Source: Pseudomonadota bacterium (GTDB taxonomy: Bacteria; Pseudomonadota; Alphaproteobacteria; Rickettsiales; UBA6187). From it: 64,000 bases of DNA. Both the position numbers and the translations under genes were made by a program. This document shows, piece after piece, positions 45,107 through 54,840 of the stretch. Numbering within the stretch: position 1 is the first letter of the stretch; each line of letters opens with the position of its first letter. The stretch lies in contig JAQCEY010000003.1 of assembly GCA_027620075.1 (NCBI GenBank), positions 62,001 to 126,000 on the forward strand, read 5' to 3'. A model generated the notes under the pieces. The model saw only the letters and a program-made list of their open reading frames with translations, ran no database searches and was not told the DNA's origin.

Positions 45107-45392
45107 ATTTTTAAATTAATTAAGGTTGTGTAGTGTTAATACTACATGGGCGGCTTTTCTTCAAGCAGGAATTATTATTCTGCAATATTAGCACCCAAAC
45201 AGCGGATTTTTCTTTAGATGTTTTTTAAAACTAAAAAATTCACTGAATAAGTATAAATAAAAAATGAAAAATTAAATAAAAACAATACGTTGATCGGCTA
45301 AGGTGTTTGTCATATTTGTAATAAAAACTCAACATTTGATTGTTATAATCAATAAATAGAGTAAGTTTATTATTATATACGGGAGGGGTATA

Positions 45393-45689
45393 ATGATAAG
45401 TCGATTTAGACTTATGCTTTGTTTTTTCATTATAGTATTTTTCCATTGTAAAACGGTTTATGCCGATGAGTTCAAACAGTTAACTGTTAAAGAAATCGGT
45501 GATAGCGTCCTTTTTGATTGTAACAAAAACGATAGCTGCGGTATAAATGAAGATAATACTATAAGCAACCTTCAAAAGGCATGCACTCAAAAAAACAAAA
45601 TGCTACAAGAAAACACTGATGACAACATCAAAAAATGTACCGGAAAAGCATATAAAGGAATGAAAGAGCTTTATAGTTATTATTACTGA
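45393..45689 (+). CDS. small exported Cys-containing protein, family A member 2
   Basis: 98 aa with a signal peptide (to about VYA, residue 24) and four Cys in the mature chain; KACTQKNKMLQENTDDNIKK followed by CTG resembles the protein at 38578. A strong GGGAGGGG ribosome binding site precedes the ATG and TATAAT at 45344-45349 may be its promoter. Function unknown. Confidence 0.6.
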   Translation: MISRFRLMLCFFIIVFFHCKTVYADEFKQLTVKEIGDSVLFDCNKNDSCGINEDNTISNLQKACTQKNKMLQENTDDNIKKCTGKAYKGMKELYSYYY

Positions 45690-45764
45690 TAACTTGTTAT
45701 TTCAAACTTGAACTTAAGTAATTTATAATTATGCTGTCGTTGTTTTGTATAAAAAGGACGAATA

Positions 45765-46622
45765 ATGCATAGTAAAAATTTCACTTTGGGTATTTCGTGT
45801 AATGATACTATGGGAATAGTTGCCGCTGTTTCCGGGTTCTTAGCCGATAATAAATGTTTTATAATCGAGTCTGCCCAGATGGGTGATGCCTCAACCGGTA
45901 AATTTTTCCTTAGGGTGGTCTTCGATACTAAAAACGGTGTAGGCACTAAAACTCTTTTCTCGGAGAAATTCAAACCTGTGGCCGATAAGTTCAACATGGA
46001 CTGGAACTTGCATGATAATGCCGAAAAGCAAAGGCTGCTTATCCTTGTTTCAAAGCAGGGACATTGTTTGAACGATCTGTTACACAGATATGCAAGCGGC
46101 TCTTTGCACGTTGAAATAGCCGGTGTTATATCAAACCACAATGATATGGAAAAAATGGTTAGAAACTATGACGTGCCGTTTTACCATATGCCGGTTTCAA
46201 ATGATAACCGTGAAACTCAGGAGCGTCAGATACTTGAATTCATCGAAAATGAAGAAGTCGACCTTACCGTACTGGCTCGCTATATGCAGATACTTTCCCC
46301 GAATATTGTAAAACATATTGAGGGTAGGGCAATAAACATACATCATTCATTCCTGCCGGGATTCAAAGGTGCAAAGCCGTATCATCAGGCATATGACAGG
46401 GGAGTTAAGATAATAGGTGCAACTGCACATTATGTTTCAAACGAACTGGACGAAGGGCCTATAATCGAACAGGAAGTTACCCGTGTCAACCATTCCGACA
46501 CTCCCGACCGGCTACTTGCCATAGGGCGTGATATTGAAAGCATAGTGCTTTCCCGTGCAGTGAAATACCATGTCGAACACAGGGTTATACCCAACGGCAA
46601 TAAGACGGTGGTGTTTAATTAA
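45765..46622 (+). CDS. purU: formyltetrahydrofolate deformylase
   Basis: Hydrolyses 10-formyl-THF to formate and THF, balancing one-carbon pools and supplying formate for PurT. 285 aa: N-terminal ACT domain (about 5-85, FTLGISCNDTMGIVAAVSGF) and C-terminal formyl transferase domain with INIHHSFLPGFKGAKPYHQA, GATAHYVSNELDEGPII and the catalytic Asn-His-Asp set. The ATG follows AAAAGGACG. Confidence 0.92.
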   Translation: MHSKNFTLGISCNDTMGIVAAVSGFLADNKCFIIESAQMGDASTGKFFLRVVFDTKNGVGTKTLFSEKFKPVADKFNMDWNLHDNAEKQRLLILVSKQGHCLNDLLHRYASGSLHVEIAGVISNHNDMEKMVRNYDVPFYHMPVSNDNRETQERQILEFIENEEVDLTVLARYMQILSPNIVKHIEGRAINIHHSFLPGFKGAKPYHQAYDRGVKIIGATAHYVSNELDEGPIIEQEVTRVNHSDTPDRLLAIGRDIESIVLSRAVKYHVEHRVIPNGNKTVVFN

Positions 46623-46706
46623 GACATCTTTAGCAGTATTCATTATAGACGTATTTTGTCATCAGCCGAACTTGCTTGTATAGTATTTCCAAAATTTGTT
46701 GATAGT

Positions 46707-46790
46707 TGTCATCCCCGCCTCCGTGCGGGGATCTTCTGTCAGTTAAAACAGATCCCCCTATAATTTGCTTCGCAAATTCGGGGGATGACA
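46707..46790. repeat. REP-like palindromic element, full copy
   Basis: Outer arms TGTCATCCCC (46707-46716) and GGGGATGACA (46781-46790) pair perfectly; inside lie two smaller hairpins, CCCCGC...GCGGGG and ATTTGCTTCGCAAAT. The 3' half, CTATAATTTGC...GCAAATTCGGGGGATGACA, has the same layout as the element at 61016-61052. It lies between purU and rnhA. Confidence 0.75.
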
Positions 46791-46854
46791 TTATCATTAA
46801 AAATTAGAAACACTATAGTTCGGGCATAGAAAACACGTGAGAAGCAAAAGCTAA

Positions 46855-47289
46855 TCACTTATATTTTTCAGTACCCTTCACAGCCAGCATATCGGCTCGT
46901 TCATTGCCGTCATGTCCTGCATGACCTTTTACCCAGTGCCATTTAACGTCATGTTTGGCTATCATCTTATCAAGCTCTTGCCATAAATCGTCATTTTTCA
47001 CGGGTTTTTTAGCGGCGGTTTTCCAGCCGTTTTTTTTCCAGTTATGAATCCATTTGGTAATACCGTCTTTAACATAAGTGCTATCGGTATAAAGGTCTAT
47101 TTCGCTTTTTGTTTTTATCGCCTCTAGGGCTTTTATAGCGGCGGTTAATTCCATACGGTTATTGGTGGTTTCTTTTTCTCCGCCGAAAATTTCTTTTTCA
47201 TGTTTTCCGTAGGTAAGCAACGCCCCCCAGCCTCCGGGACCGGGATTGCCCGAACATGCACCGTCCGTATATATCGTTATTTTTTTCAC
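46855..47289 (-). CDS. rnhA: ribonuclease HI
   Basis: Degrades RNA in RNA-DNA hybrids. 144 aa with the acidic metal site Asp9 ([16 protein letters not shown]), Glu47 (RMELTAA), Asp69 (YTDSTYV) and the C-terminal Asp in NERADMLA; the basic handle [14 protein letters not shown] is present. It follows the homoserine kinase gene by 26 bases. Confidence 0.95.
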   Translation of the reverse strand: MKKITIYTDGACSGNPGPGGWGALLTYGKHEKEIFGGEKETTNNRMELTAAIKALEAIKTKSEIDLYTDSTYVKDGITKWIHNWKKNGWKTAAKKPVKNDDLWQELDKMIAKHDVKWHWVKGHAGHDGNERADMLAVKGTEKYK

Positions 47290-47315
47290 TATTTTACCAT
47301 TTTGCCGTTTATCAA

Positions 47316-48275
47316 TTACAAGCCGTATTCGCTATGCGACTTTATGCCGTTATGGAACCTTAATTTCTGTAAATATTCCATAGGGTCTTTCGGTTTTACC
47401 AAAGCACCCTCTACCGGGTTGAACCAATCATAAAGCCTTGTCAGCAAAAACCTTAAAGCTGCCCCACCTGCCAATATGGGCAATGCGTTTAATTCTTCTT
47501 CAGAGATTTTCCTTACTCCGTTATATGAATTAAGAAATTTTTTTGCCTTTGTTATGTTGAATTCATTGTTATTTTCAAAGCACCATGCGTTAAGACATAT
47601 CGCAAGGTCATACATAAGATAATCATTACAGGCAAAATAATAATCGATGATACCTACTAATTTTCCGTCCTGAAAAAAAACATTATCGGGGAACAGGTCG
47701 GCATGTACCACGCCCGAATAAAGCGACTTCGGCCAGTTAACCGTATATTTACCCAGTTCATCTTCTATTTCCGCCCTTAATCCTTTTCGCAGAGAATCTA
47801 CATTATCCTTAACGGAATTAAACAGGCTTCCCCATGCGTTCAGGGAGAAATTATTTTTAAGTTCCATATCAAAATCGCTTGCGGCAATATGCATTTTCGC
47901 CAAATTAGCTCCAAGCTCACAAAGATGCTCGTTCCTGATATTTTTAGTATTTTTACCTTTGAGGAAGCTTACTATAGCACACGATCTGTCATTTACTTTT
48001 GACAAATTAGTGCCGTTTTTATTTTTTATAGGTATCGGACATGGAACACCCTTCTTTGACAAATGCTCCATAAGATTAAGATAAAAAGGCAGATCTTCGG
48101 TCTTTACCCTTTTTTCATAAATAGTCAGTACATATTTAGACTTATCCGTTGTCAGGAAATAATTGGAATTTTCTATCCCCTGCTCAATAGCCTGCAAATT
48201 CACGGCTTTTCCGATATCATAATCTGCAATGAGTTCATCAAGCTGTTCGTCAGAAACTATAGTATAGACTGCCAT
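47316..48275 (-). CDS. thrB: homoserine kinase (APH-fold type)
   Basis: 319-aa kinase of the aminoglycoside-phosphotransferase fold used by alphaproteobacteria as Thr[14 protein letters not shown] carries the catalytic Asp and Asn, [19 protein letters not shown] the metal-binding Asp. It makes O-phosphohomoserine for threonine synthesis. The thrB-rnhA order recurs in alphaproteobacteria. Confidence 0.85.
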   Translation of the reverse strand: MAVYTIVSDEQLDELIADYDIGKAVNLQAIEQGIENSNYFLTTDKSKYVLTIYEKRVKTEDLPFYLNLMEHLSKKGVPCPIPIKNKNGTNLSKVNDRSCAIVSFLKGKNTKNIRNEHLCELGANLAKMHIAASDFDMELKNNFSLNAWGSLFNSVKDNVDSLRKGLRAEIEDELGKYTVNWPKSLYSGVVHADLFPDNVFFQDGKLVGIIDYYFACNDYLMYDLAICLNAWCFENNNEFNITKAKKFLNSYNGVRKISEEELNALPILAGGAALRFLLTRLYDWFNPVEGALVKPKDPMEYLQKLRFHNGIKSHSEYGL

Positions 48276-48443
48276 TTATTCCTTACAAAAATTTAACCGA
48301 TAAAGATTTTCTTTCTAAAGTAAGGTTATAAATTGTGCAAGTTTAAAATACCTTTGCACACCTCTTAACGAATTAACTATTTGATGGAATTGAAAATAAT
48401 ATAATGTTATTAATTTACAATAATAACGGTGACGGGGTAAGAA

Positions 48444-49370
48444 ATGGCATTTGCGAAGATGGTATTACAAGCGGCTCAAAAAAGCAGTAAAACTTTTTCC
48501 TCTCAAGTTTCGGCTATTACGAAGAACCGTACTATTACTAGCGATGATAAAAATGCGGAAGGCTGGACACAAACAATAGGTATGCGCCCCGGTCAGCAGG
48601 ATTTCGGTCTATACGAACAATGGGATACCGCCGGTTTATATAGCCTTGACCATACGGGTTCATTGAACAAAGCTTTTACAAAAGGTCATCAGGCAATTCA
48701 GGGATTTTTCAGGTCGGGGACGGTTGCCGCCGGCATGTTAAGGACGGAAAAGGAAACATCTTTATTTAGCTGCGGTGATTGTTCGGTTGCGTTATTCTTC
48801 CCGCAAAGCCCGAACAGTGACGGCTCTCCGATTTTAATACCGCCCGCACGTTCGGAAGATGTGGTTATCGGCAAAGACGGTTCAAGGCTAAAAGTAGGCG
48901 GGCATGTTGCTATAGAGAACGAGGAAAATTTTCCGACAGTAAAACCGACACCGATAATAAAAACCCTCTCCAATGACCAATTAAAGGAATATTCAAAGGA
49001 ACATGGTGCTGCCATGATTATTGCAGCCTCGGACGGAGCAAGGGGATATTATGAAGATGATGTGGACTTTGAGGAGTTATACCGTCTGATGCAGGACAAG
49101 GATGCAAAAGATCCTGTAAAACACTCAAGACAACAGCTTTTAAGACAGGCAGAAAAAGCTTTTAAAAATGATAAGATACCGACTGATAACCAGACTATGT
49201 TCTTTGACTACCTGCCCGATGCCGACAAGGTAACTTTCCTTTTATTATGTGACGGTCACGGTCAGGAGGGCGACAAAGTGGCAAGGACGGTAGCAAAGCA
49301 GGCAAGCAGTATAATCGAATCATCAATAAAGGTTCTGTATAGAGCTGACGGCAAGGAAAACTCTCGCTAA
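48444..49370 (+). CDS. PP2C-like (PPM) protein with motifs in permuted order
   Basis: 308 aa. PPM phosphatase motifs can be seen, but not in the usual sequence: RSGTVAAG (90-97, compare SGSTA), SCGDCSVAL (109-117, compare GDSRAVL), IIAASDGARG (192-201, compare LASDGLWD), then DNQTMFF (248-254), and only at the C terminus VTFLLLCDGHGQEGDKVA (263-280), the metal-binding DGHG that normally comes first. An RPGQQD at 48-53 could be a vestige of motif 1. So either the domain is circularly permuted or it is a degenerate domain followed by a second, truncated one. No signal peptide or membrane helix. Neighbours (thrB, envZ-like) are housekeeping genes facing away. Activity toward phosphoserine is plausible, not shown. 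Confidence 0.6.
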   Translation: MAFAKMVLQAAQKSSKTFSSQVSAITKNRTITSDDKNAEGWTQTIGMRPGQQDFGLYEQWDTAGLYSLDHTGSLNKAFTKGHQAIQGFFRSGTVAAGMLRTEKETSLFSCGDCSVALFFPQSPNSDGSPILIPPARSEDVVIGKDGSRLKVGGHVAIENEENFPTVKPTPIIKTLSNDQLKEYSKEHGAAMIIAASDGARGYYEDDVDFEELYRLMQDKDAKDPVKHSRQQLLRQAEKAFKNDKIPTDNQTMFFDYLPDADKVTFLLLCDGHGQEGDKVARTVAKQASSIIESSIKVLYRADGKENSR

Positions 49371-49375
49371 ATTTA

Positions 49376-50671
49376 CTATAACGGCAGTTTTATTACAACC
49401 CTCAGCCCTCCCATAGGGCTTTCATCGAGTGATATATTACCGCTATACCCTACCACAATATCTTTTGCGATAGCCAGACCAAGACCGGTAGAACCGCTTT
49501 CTAAATGCCTTGACTTATCAAGTCTGTAAAAAGGCTTAAAGGCAAGTTCCCGTTTATCCGCAGGGATTCCCGAACCATTATCGTCAACCATGATAATTAT
49601 GTTTTTTTCAGAAGTACCGACACTGATTTCCACCTGATTCCCATAACGTAATGCGTTATCAAGAATATTGGTAATAACACGTCTGAAGGCGTTTGAATTT
49701 ATGTGCATTACCGCACCCGCCTTCACTTTTAGTTCTATATTTTTATGATGCTTCCTATATCCGGATACTATACTTCGAAGCAGGTCGGAAATATTTACTG
49801 AAGAATCGATTACCCTTTCTTTTCCTTTAGCAAAGTCCAGATATCCCTGTATCATCTTTTCCATTTCGGTGATGTCTTCTTCGAGTTCTTGTATTTCTTT
49901 TGACCGGCCCATCATAGCAAGCTGTAACTTGATACGGGTTAGAGGCGTTCTGAGGTCGTGTGATACCCCTGCCAGCATTTCGGTTCTTTGTTCTATATGC
50001 CTTCGGATACGGTCACGCATCTCAATAAAGGCGTGTGCCACCTGCCTGACCTCGGTTGCACCCGTAGGTTTGAACGTTCCGCAATCCTGCCCTTTACCGA
50101 ACTTGTCTGCGGCATTTGCAACCTCACTTATTGAGCGTACCTGATTCCGCATAAACAGTATCGATATCACTACGAATATTATTGCCGTTCCCGTCATCCA
50201 CATAACAAATATGTATGTAGTAGGGTTTGCTACCCTTTTTTTAGAAATACCTACTTTCAAAACACCCTTATCAAGCTGGATATCAATACCGATATTCAAG
50301 CGTTCATCAAGGTGGTACATCACAAATTTATTATTTATGCGGCTTGTTAATACCGATGTAAAATTGCCGAATGTTTCGCTTATATCTATTTTGGATTTAT
50401 CAATTTTTTGATTTTCGTAGAAATTAAGGTCAAGATACATATTTTCACCGGCAGTCTTTAGCACCTTATCCTTGTGTACGGCATCATCATTTATTGTTTT
50501 TACGATAAATGCTATATCCCCTGCCAGTGCGGTCGCCATATGTTTACTTACGCCGCTCCAGTGCCTTTCATAGAATATATAGACGGCTACAAGCTGCACG
50601 ATAATATTGGGCAGCAATATTATCAGCAAAAAACGTCCGAACAGTGAGTGTGGCAAAAATTTCTTTATCAT
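49376..50671 (-). CDS. EnvZ-type sensor histidine kinase
   Basis: 431 aa: TM1 (about 11-33), periplasmic loop of some 115 residues, TM2 (about 153-174), HAMP, HisKA with LAGVSHDLRTPLTRIKLQL (His238) and HATPase_c with NILDNALRYGN, DDNGSGIP and STGLGLAIAKDI. HisKA and G boxes follow EnvZ. It is 44 bases downstream of its response regulator gene. The stimulus is unknown; in alphaproteobacteria related pairs respond to envelope or pH change. Confidence 0.9.
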   Translation of the reverse strand: MIKKFLPHSLFGRFLLIILLPNIIVQLVAVYIFYERHWSGVSKHMATALAGDIAFIVKTINDDAVHKDKVLKTAGENMYLDLNFYENQKIDKSKIDISETFGNFTSVLTSRINNKFVMYHLDERLNIGIDIQLDKGVLKVGISKKRVANPTTYIFVMWMTGTAIIFVVISILFMRNQVRSISEVANAADKFGKGQDCGTFKPTGATEVRQVAHAFIEMRDRIRRHIEQRTEMLAGVSHDLRTPLTRIKLQLAMMGRSKEIQELEEDITEMEKMIQGYLDFAKGKERVIDSSVNISDLLRSIVSGYRKHHKNIELKVKAGAVMHINSNAFRRVITNILDNALRYGNQVEISVGTSEKNIIIMVDDNGSGIPADKRELAFKPFYRLDKSRHLESGSTGLGLAIAKDIVVGYSGNISLDESPMGGLRVVIKLPL

Positions 50672-50715
50672 GGGCTTATCATAACTGCTTCAATTATAAA
50701 GGGCAAGGGAGCCTG

Positions 50716-51387
50716 TTAATCACTATATAAGATGTATCCCTTTCCCCTCTCCGTCTTTAGGTATCTTGGTTTTTTCGGGTCATTCTCTATTTTGTTCCTA
50801 AGCCTCGTCATCTGAACATCTACAGAGCGTTCATTGATACCGCCACATAATTTTGCCAGCTCTTCTCTGGTCACTGCCTTGCCTTTATTGCCGGCAAGGA
50901 CTTTTAACAGCTTTGCTTCATTTGAAGTTACCGCAATATCACCGTCGGTATCCCAAAGTCTGCTGTTATTCGCATCAAACCGTATATTGCCAAATGCCAG
51001 TACGGAATCCGCATTCTTTTTTGTGCGTTGCAATATGCTTTGTACCCTGAGCATTAACTCCCTTGGGTCAAAAGGTTTTGCAAGATAGTCGTCCGCCCCC
51101 GATTCCAGCCCCGATATCCTGTCCTCAACCTCCCCCATTGCGGTAAGCATCAAGACAGGTACATCGCTTTTTCCACGCAGTTTGGCTGTAAACTCCACCC
51201 CTGTTTCATTCGGCATCATCACATCTACAATGATAAGATCGAAAATGAACTCATTAAGTTTTTCCCACGCATCTTTAGCATCGGGAGAAAGTGAAACGAA
51301 AAAACCTTTTTCTTTTAAGAACCTTCCCAAAAGATTTCTTATCCTGTCATCATCATCAACTACCAGAATGTGTGTAATATTTTGCAT
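50716..51387 (-). CDS. OmpR-family response regulator
   Basis: 223 aa: receiver domain with acidic pocket DDDD (11-14), phospho-acceptor Asp55 (IIVDVMMPNETG), Thr in LMLTAMGE and Lys in DDYLAKPFDPREL; winged-helix trans_reg_C domain with ERSVDVQMTRLRNKIENDP. First gene of the two-component operon, divergent from ilvE. Confidence 0.93.
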   Translation of the reverse strand: MQNITHILVVDDDDRIRNLLGRFLKEKGFFVSLSPDAKDAWEKLNEFIFDLIIVDVMMPNETGVEFTAKLRGKSDVPVLMLTAMGEVEDRISGLESGADDYLAKPFDPRELMLRVQSILQRTKKNADSVLAFGNIRFDANNSRLWDTDGDIAVTSNEAKLLKVLAGNKGKAVTREELAKLCGGINERSVDVQMTRLRNKIENDPKKPRYLKTERGKGYILYSD

Positions 51388-51519
51388 GAAAAGAATTATA
51401 TATACTTACATACATTTTATAAAGACATACTTGTACTTATGCTCGCACTAACCACTTGCACTTTTCATCAATTACGGTATAAAATCCGCATGATAACAAA
51501 AAATGAAGTGAATAAAGAT

Positions 51520-52392
51520 ATGTCTGGACTCCCGTTTGATGACCGTGACGGTTATATATGGTTTAATGGTGAAATTATACAATGGCGTGACGCTAAGATA
51601 CATGTCTTAAGTCATGGTTTACACTATGCCAGCAGCGTCTTTGAAGGAGAGCGTGCTTATAACGGAAAGATATTCAAGCTTACCGAGCATAGTGAACGTT
51701 TGAAAAAATCTGCTGAAATACTAGGCTTTGAAATTCCCTATAGCGTTGAACAGATAGACCGGTTCACTATGGACATATTGGAAAAACAAGGCATCAAAGA
51801 CGGTTATATCCGCCCTGTGGCATGGCTTGGCAGCGAATATATGAAAATATACAGACAAGGTAACGTGCCTAATCTTGCTATTGCCGCATGGGAATGGCCT
51901 GCATATTTCCCTGAAGAATTATATAAAACAGGTATCAGCCTTTGTTGGTCGAGCTGGAAACGCCCTGCACCCGATACCGCACCTACTTCTGCGAAGGCGG
52001 CAGGCTTGTATATGATATGCACCATGTCTAAACGTCAGGCGGAAGAAGGCGGCTACCATGATGCGATGATGCTTGATTACCGCGGATATATTGCCGAGGC
52101 TACGGGTGCTAATTTCTTTATGGTATTAAACGGCGAGCTACATACACCGATAGCCGATTGCTTCCTTGACGGTATAACAAGACGCACAATAATCAGCCTT
52201 GCCAAAGAACTGGGCATAACTGTTGTTGAACGCCGCATCAAGCCTGTTGATTTACATGATGCAACCGAGGCTTTCCTGACCGGAACTGCCGCCGAACTAA
52301 CTCCTGTAGGCTCAATAGGTGAATACAAATTCACTCCGGGAGAAGTTACTGAAAAACTAAAGAACGCTTATCATAATCTTGTAAGGTCGTAA
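51520..52392 (+). CDS. ilvE: branched-chain amino acid aminotransferase
   Basis: PLP enzyme for the last step of Val, Leu and Ile synthesis or the first of their breakdown. Fold-type IV motifs: HVLSHGLHYASSVFEGERAY, YIRPVAWLG, PTSAKAAGLYM with the Schiff-base Lys, and GYIAEATGANFF. From ATG 51520 it has 290 aa and begins MSGLPFDDRDGYIWFNGE, as alphaproteobacterial homologues do; an in-frame ATG at 51490 would add ten residues. Neither has a good ribosome binding site. Confidence 0.92.
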   Translation: MSGLPFDDRDGYIWFNGEIIQWRDAKIHVLSHGLHYASSVFEGERAYNGKIFKLTEHSERLKKSAEILGFEIPYSVEQIDRFTMDILEKQGIKDGYIRPVAWLGSEYMKIYRQGNVPNLAIAAWEWPAYFPEELYKTGISLCWSSWKRPAPDTAPTSAKAAGLYMICTMSKRQAEEGGYHDAMMLDYRGYIAEATGANFFMVLNGELHTPIADCFLDGITRRTIISLAKELGITVVERRIKPVDLHDATEAFLTGTAAELTPVGSIGEYKFTPGEVTEKLKNAYHNLVRS

Positions 52393-52426
52393 ATACTGGA
52401 AAGAACTTTACTAAAAATTTACTTAC

Positions 52427-52888
52427 ATGAACCAAGAAAACCTTATTAATGAAATAATTACAGCATTTTCAGGGGTGGTATTGGGAAAAGGTATAGGTTT
52501 GTGGGAAGCACAGGCTATTGACGACTATGAAACCGAAGAGGTTCGTCAAGAAAAACGAAAGAATGATGAAAAAATGGATTGGTCAAGGTTACTAGGATAC
52601 TCTGAGCTTCAAAGATGTCATAGCAGCTTATCGTTCTTTGATGCCGACGGTATGAAGTTTCATTTACCTGTGTTTATGATAGGAAGTATCAAAAAAGAAG
52701 TTGATGATCCGATATTCCATCTTACTAGCTTAGATGAATATTCACAATCTAGATTTACCACTTTAAATCTGGAACAGAGAAAAGCCGTTGTCTCTTACTT
52801 AAACTGGTGTTTAAAAAATGATGATTATCAGTATGATCATCCACCTATTGAAAGAGCAATAAATGAATACTGGAAAAAAAGAATCTAA
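52427..52888 (+). CDS. DUF6714-like protein
   Basis: 153-aa soluble protein. The order WSRLLGYSELQRCHSSLSFF, DGMKFHLPVFMIG, then FTTLNLEQRKAVVSYLNWCL matches the layout of DUF6714 proteins, often found beside polymorphic-toxin or immunity-type genes. Function unknown. It is followed by a broken ORF on the same strand. Confidence 0.6.
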   Translation: MNQENLINEIITAFSGVVLGKGIGLWEAQAIDDYETEEVRQEKRKNDEKMDWSRLLGYSELQRCHSSLSFFDADGMKFHLPVFMIGSIKKEVDDPIFHLTSLDEYSQSRFTTLNLEQRKAVVSYLNWCLKNDDYQYDHPPIERAINEYWKKRI

Positions 52889-52900
52889 AGTGATAGTTAA

Positions 52901-53316
52901 ACATTAAACTTTTCTCCGTCCGGAAGCTGCAAAACTCAAAGTTTCATTGAACAAAATCTTGATGCTATGAAAAAGCTAAAGGCTGAAGACATCGACGATG
53001 CTGAAGTTCAACCCTCCTCATTAATATTAAAGTTGGCGAGAAGTTTTTCCACCAACCTTAAAAAAGTTTTAGATGGTTGGCAAGATAACGTTGAGTTAAA
53101 TGAAATCTTTTACCGCATCGCAGGAGAAACGAAATTGACAAAACACAAACAGATCAACGTGAATCGGATAGCAGGTATTTCAGAGATTTGGTCAGTGATT
53201 CATACAAAAAGCTAAATAGTCTAGGACATTTTGATATTCCACAAGATGGAATAGAAAGAAAGGCTTTTCTTCAAGCTGTTGAACTAAGTATGCAAAACCG
53301 TACTAATGAACGTTAA
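52901..53316 (+). pseudogene. frameshifted, 5'-truncated orphan ORF
   Basis: An open frame begins right after TAA 52898-52900 with no start (NFSPSGSCKTQSFIEQNLDA), has an internal ATG at 52967, and reads plausibly through LARSFSTNLKKVLDGWQDNV to FYRIAG. Adding one A at 53127-53129 joins it to a second frame, NEIDKTQTDQRESDSRYFRD to QNRTNER, ending at TAA 53314-53316. The product is cut at both its start and its middle. No domain recognised. It ends two bases before the convergent gene. Confidence 0.5.
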
Positions 53317-53318
53317 AA

Positions 53319-54308
53319 TCAGTTATAACCATTATGCGAATTCCTTATCGCATCTTTTACGGCTGCTCTTTTTGCCTCAATGTCGACTTTAAGGTTCTCA
53401 CCTTTTTTAAGATTATACATGTCATATAAATTCTCTATCATATCATCTGAATATTTATCTACTTCTTCTAGCATCTGTTTTTGCACGCCCGCAAACACAG
53501 TATCTAGTAATTTGTTGTCCAGAACATGTACCATACTATAGATTATCCTGCCCGACATTTCATCGCCGCTTTTATATATTTTTATGACTATATCGGTAAG
53601 TGCTTTTTCCGCTTCATCTTCCAATCCGCTATGTAGCAGCAGTAAAGCTCCCTGATATGAGGCAAATATATCATCATCTTTTACCATGATACCTGCCAGT
53701 TTTGCCTGACTGTCTTTAGGCAGGTCACGGGCAATTTTCACTACTCCTTCCAATCCATAATGTTCCTTCATTTCCTTATATTTTACAACGGACAGGTCGG
53801 AAAAAAGTATGTCCGCACTTTCTTGTTTATTTAAAAATTTGGGGTCGGGAATATAACTTGAAGCACCATAAGTATAGTTGCCCTTATCCTTGATTGCCAT
53901 AATGGCGTATTTTGCCTGCATCTTTACATATTCATTATGTTCATTGCTATCATTTATTATCTCTTGCAATGCCGGTATAATATCTTCGGAAGCTTTATTA
54001 CCGATAGCTGCAAGCGTTTCAAGCAGGGCTATCCTGTATGCAGAACCACGTTTGCTATATGCCCATTGCGGGTTCAGCTTTTGCACAATAATAGGCACAA
54101 CCTCATGCGGCTTGGACTGCCCCGACATAGCCAGTTTTTCTTTTGCCTTTAATAATGCGATGATATCCTTTGGTAAACCGTGTTCACCGGTTCCTGCATT
54201 TTCCTCTATAACCGTTAACGCATCTTCATATAATTTTTCATCTGCGTAACTTGTATTTACAAAAGAAAATAATAACAATAATAACAATAATAAAATTACC
54301 CTGTTCAT
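53319..54308 (-). CDS. exported HEAT-like repeat protein
   Basis: 329 aa with a striking poly-Leu signal peptide (cleavage near SYA, residue 22). The mature part is helical with HEAT-like units (YRIALLETLAAIGNKASEDI, VKMQAKYAIMAIKDKG, YQGALLLLHSGLEDEAEKAL). Probably a periplasmic scaffold. No named family recognised. Confidence 0.65.
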   Translation of the reverse strand: MNRVILLLLLLLLFSFVNTSYADEKLYEDALTVIEENAGTGEHGLPKDIIALLKAKEKLAMSGQSKPHEVVPIIVQKLNPQWAYSKRGSAYRIALLETLAAIGNKASEDIIPALQEIINDSNEHNEYVKMQAKYAIMAIKDKGNYTYGASSYIPDPKFLNKQESADILFSDLSVVKYKEMKEHYGLEGVVKIARDLPKDSQAKLAGIMVKDDDIFASYQGALLLLHSGLEDEAEKALTDIVIKIYKSGDEMSGRIIYSMVHVLDNKLLDTVFAGVQKQMLEEVDKYSDDMIENLYDMYNLKKGENLKVDIEAKRAAVKDAIRNSHNGYN

Positions 54309-54362
54309 ATTCTCACTATGATATATTATTGAGTTTAAAATAATAATATTACGTAAGATTTT

Positions 54363-54779
54363 ATGGTTACATCATTATATGCCGGCTTACTAGCTTTTTT
54401 ATTATTATCTCTTTCTATAATAGTGATAAAGGGACGCAGACAGGAACAAACGGCACTAGGCAGCGGTGGTTCAAGAATGCTTGAACAGCGTATAAGGGCG
54501 CAGGCAAATCTGGCAGAATATACTCCTATCGTACTTATCTTATTATTTGCCGCCGAAACTCAGGGCGTAAGCATATATTTAATTCACTTGATAGGTCTTC
54601 TGTTCTTTACAGGCAGGGTAGTTCATGCTTACGCCCTAATATCCTTTGAAAAATATGACGGCAACAAGCTTATAACATCGACAAAATACCGTAAGATAGG
54701 CATGGTCTGTACATTTTTGTCACTAGCTATACTGGCATCAACTAATATAATAGCTTACGCATATAAAACATTACAATAA
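54363..54779 (+). CDS. MAPEG family membrane protein
   Basis: 138 aa, four membrane helices. MAPEG hallmark EQRIRAQANLAEYTPIVLI, with FFTGRVVHAYAL further on, as in YecN-like bacterial members related to microsomal glutathione transferases. Enzyme activity of bacterial members is mostly untested. Confidence 0.88.
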   Translation: MVTSLYAGLLAFLLLSLSIIVIKGRRQEQTALGSGGSRMLEQRIRAQANLAEYTPIVLILLFAAETQGVSIYLIHLIGLLFFTGRVVHAYALISFEKYDGNKLITSTKYRKIGMVCTFLSLAILASTNIIAYAYKTLQ

Positions 54780-54840
54780 TTTAACTACTAATGATTCTTT
54801 ATCGGTATTATTATAAAGTTATTGTTGAATGAACTCTATT

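Noticed and set aside
47316..48275. Aminoglycoside phosphotransferase resistance gene
   Set aside because: APH fold, but length, motif context and linkage to rnhA fit alphaproteobacterial homoserine kinase.
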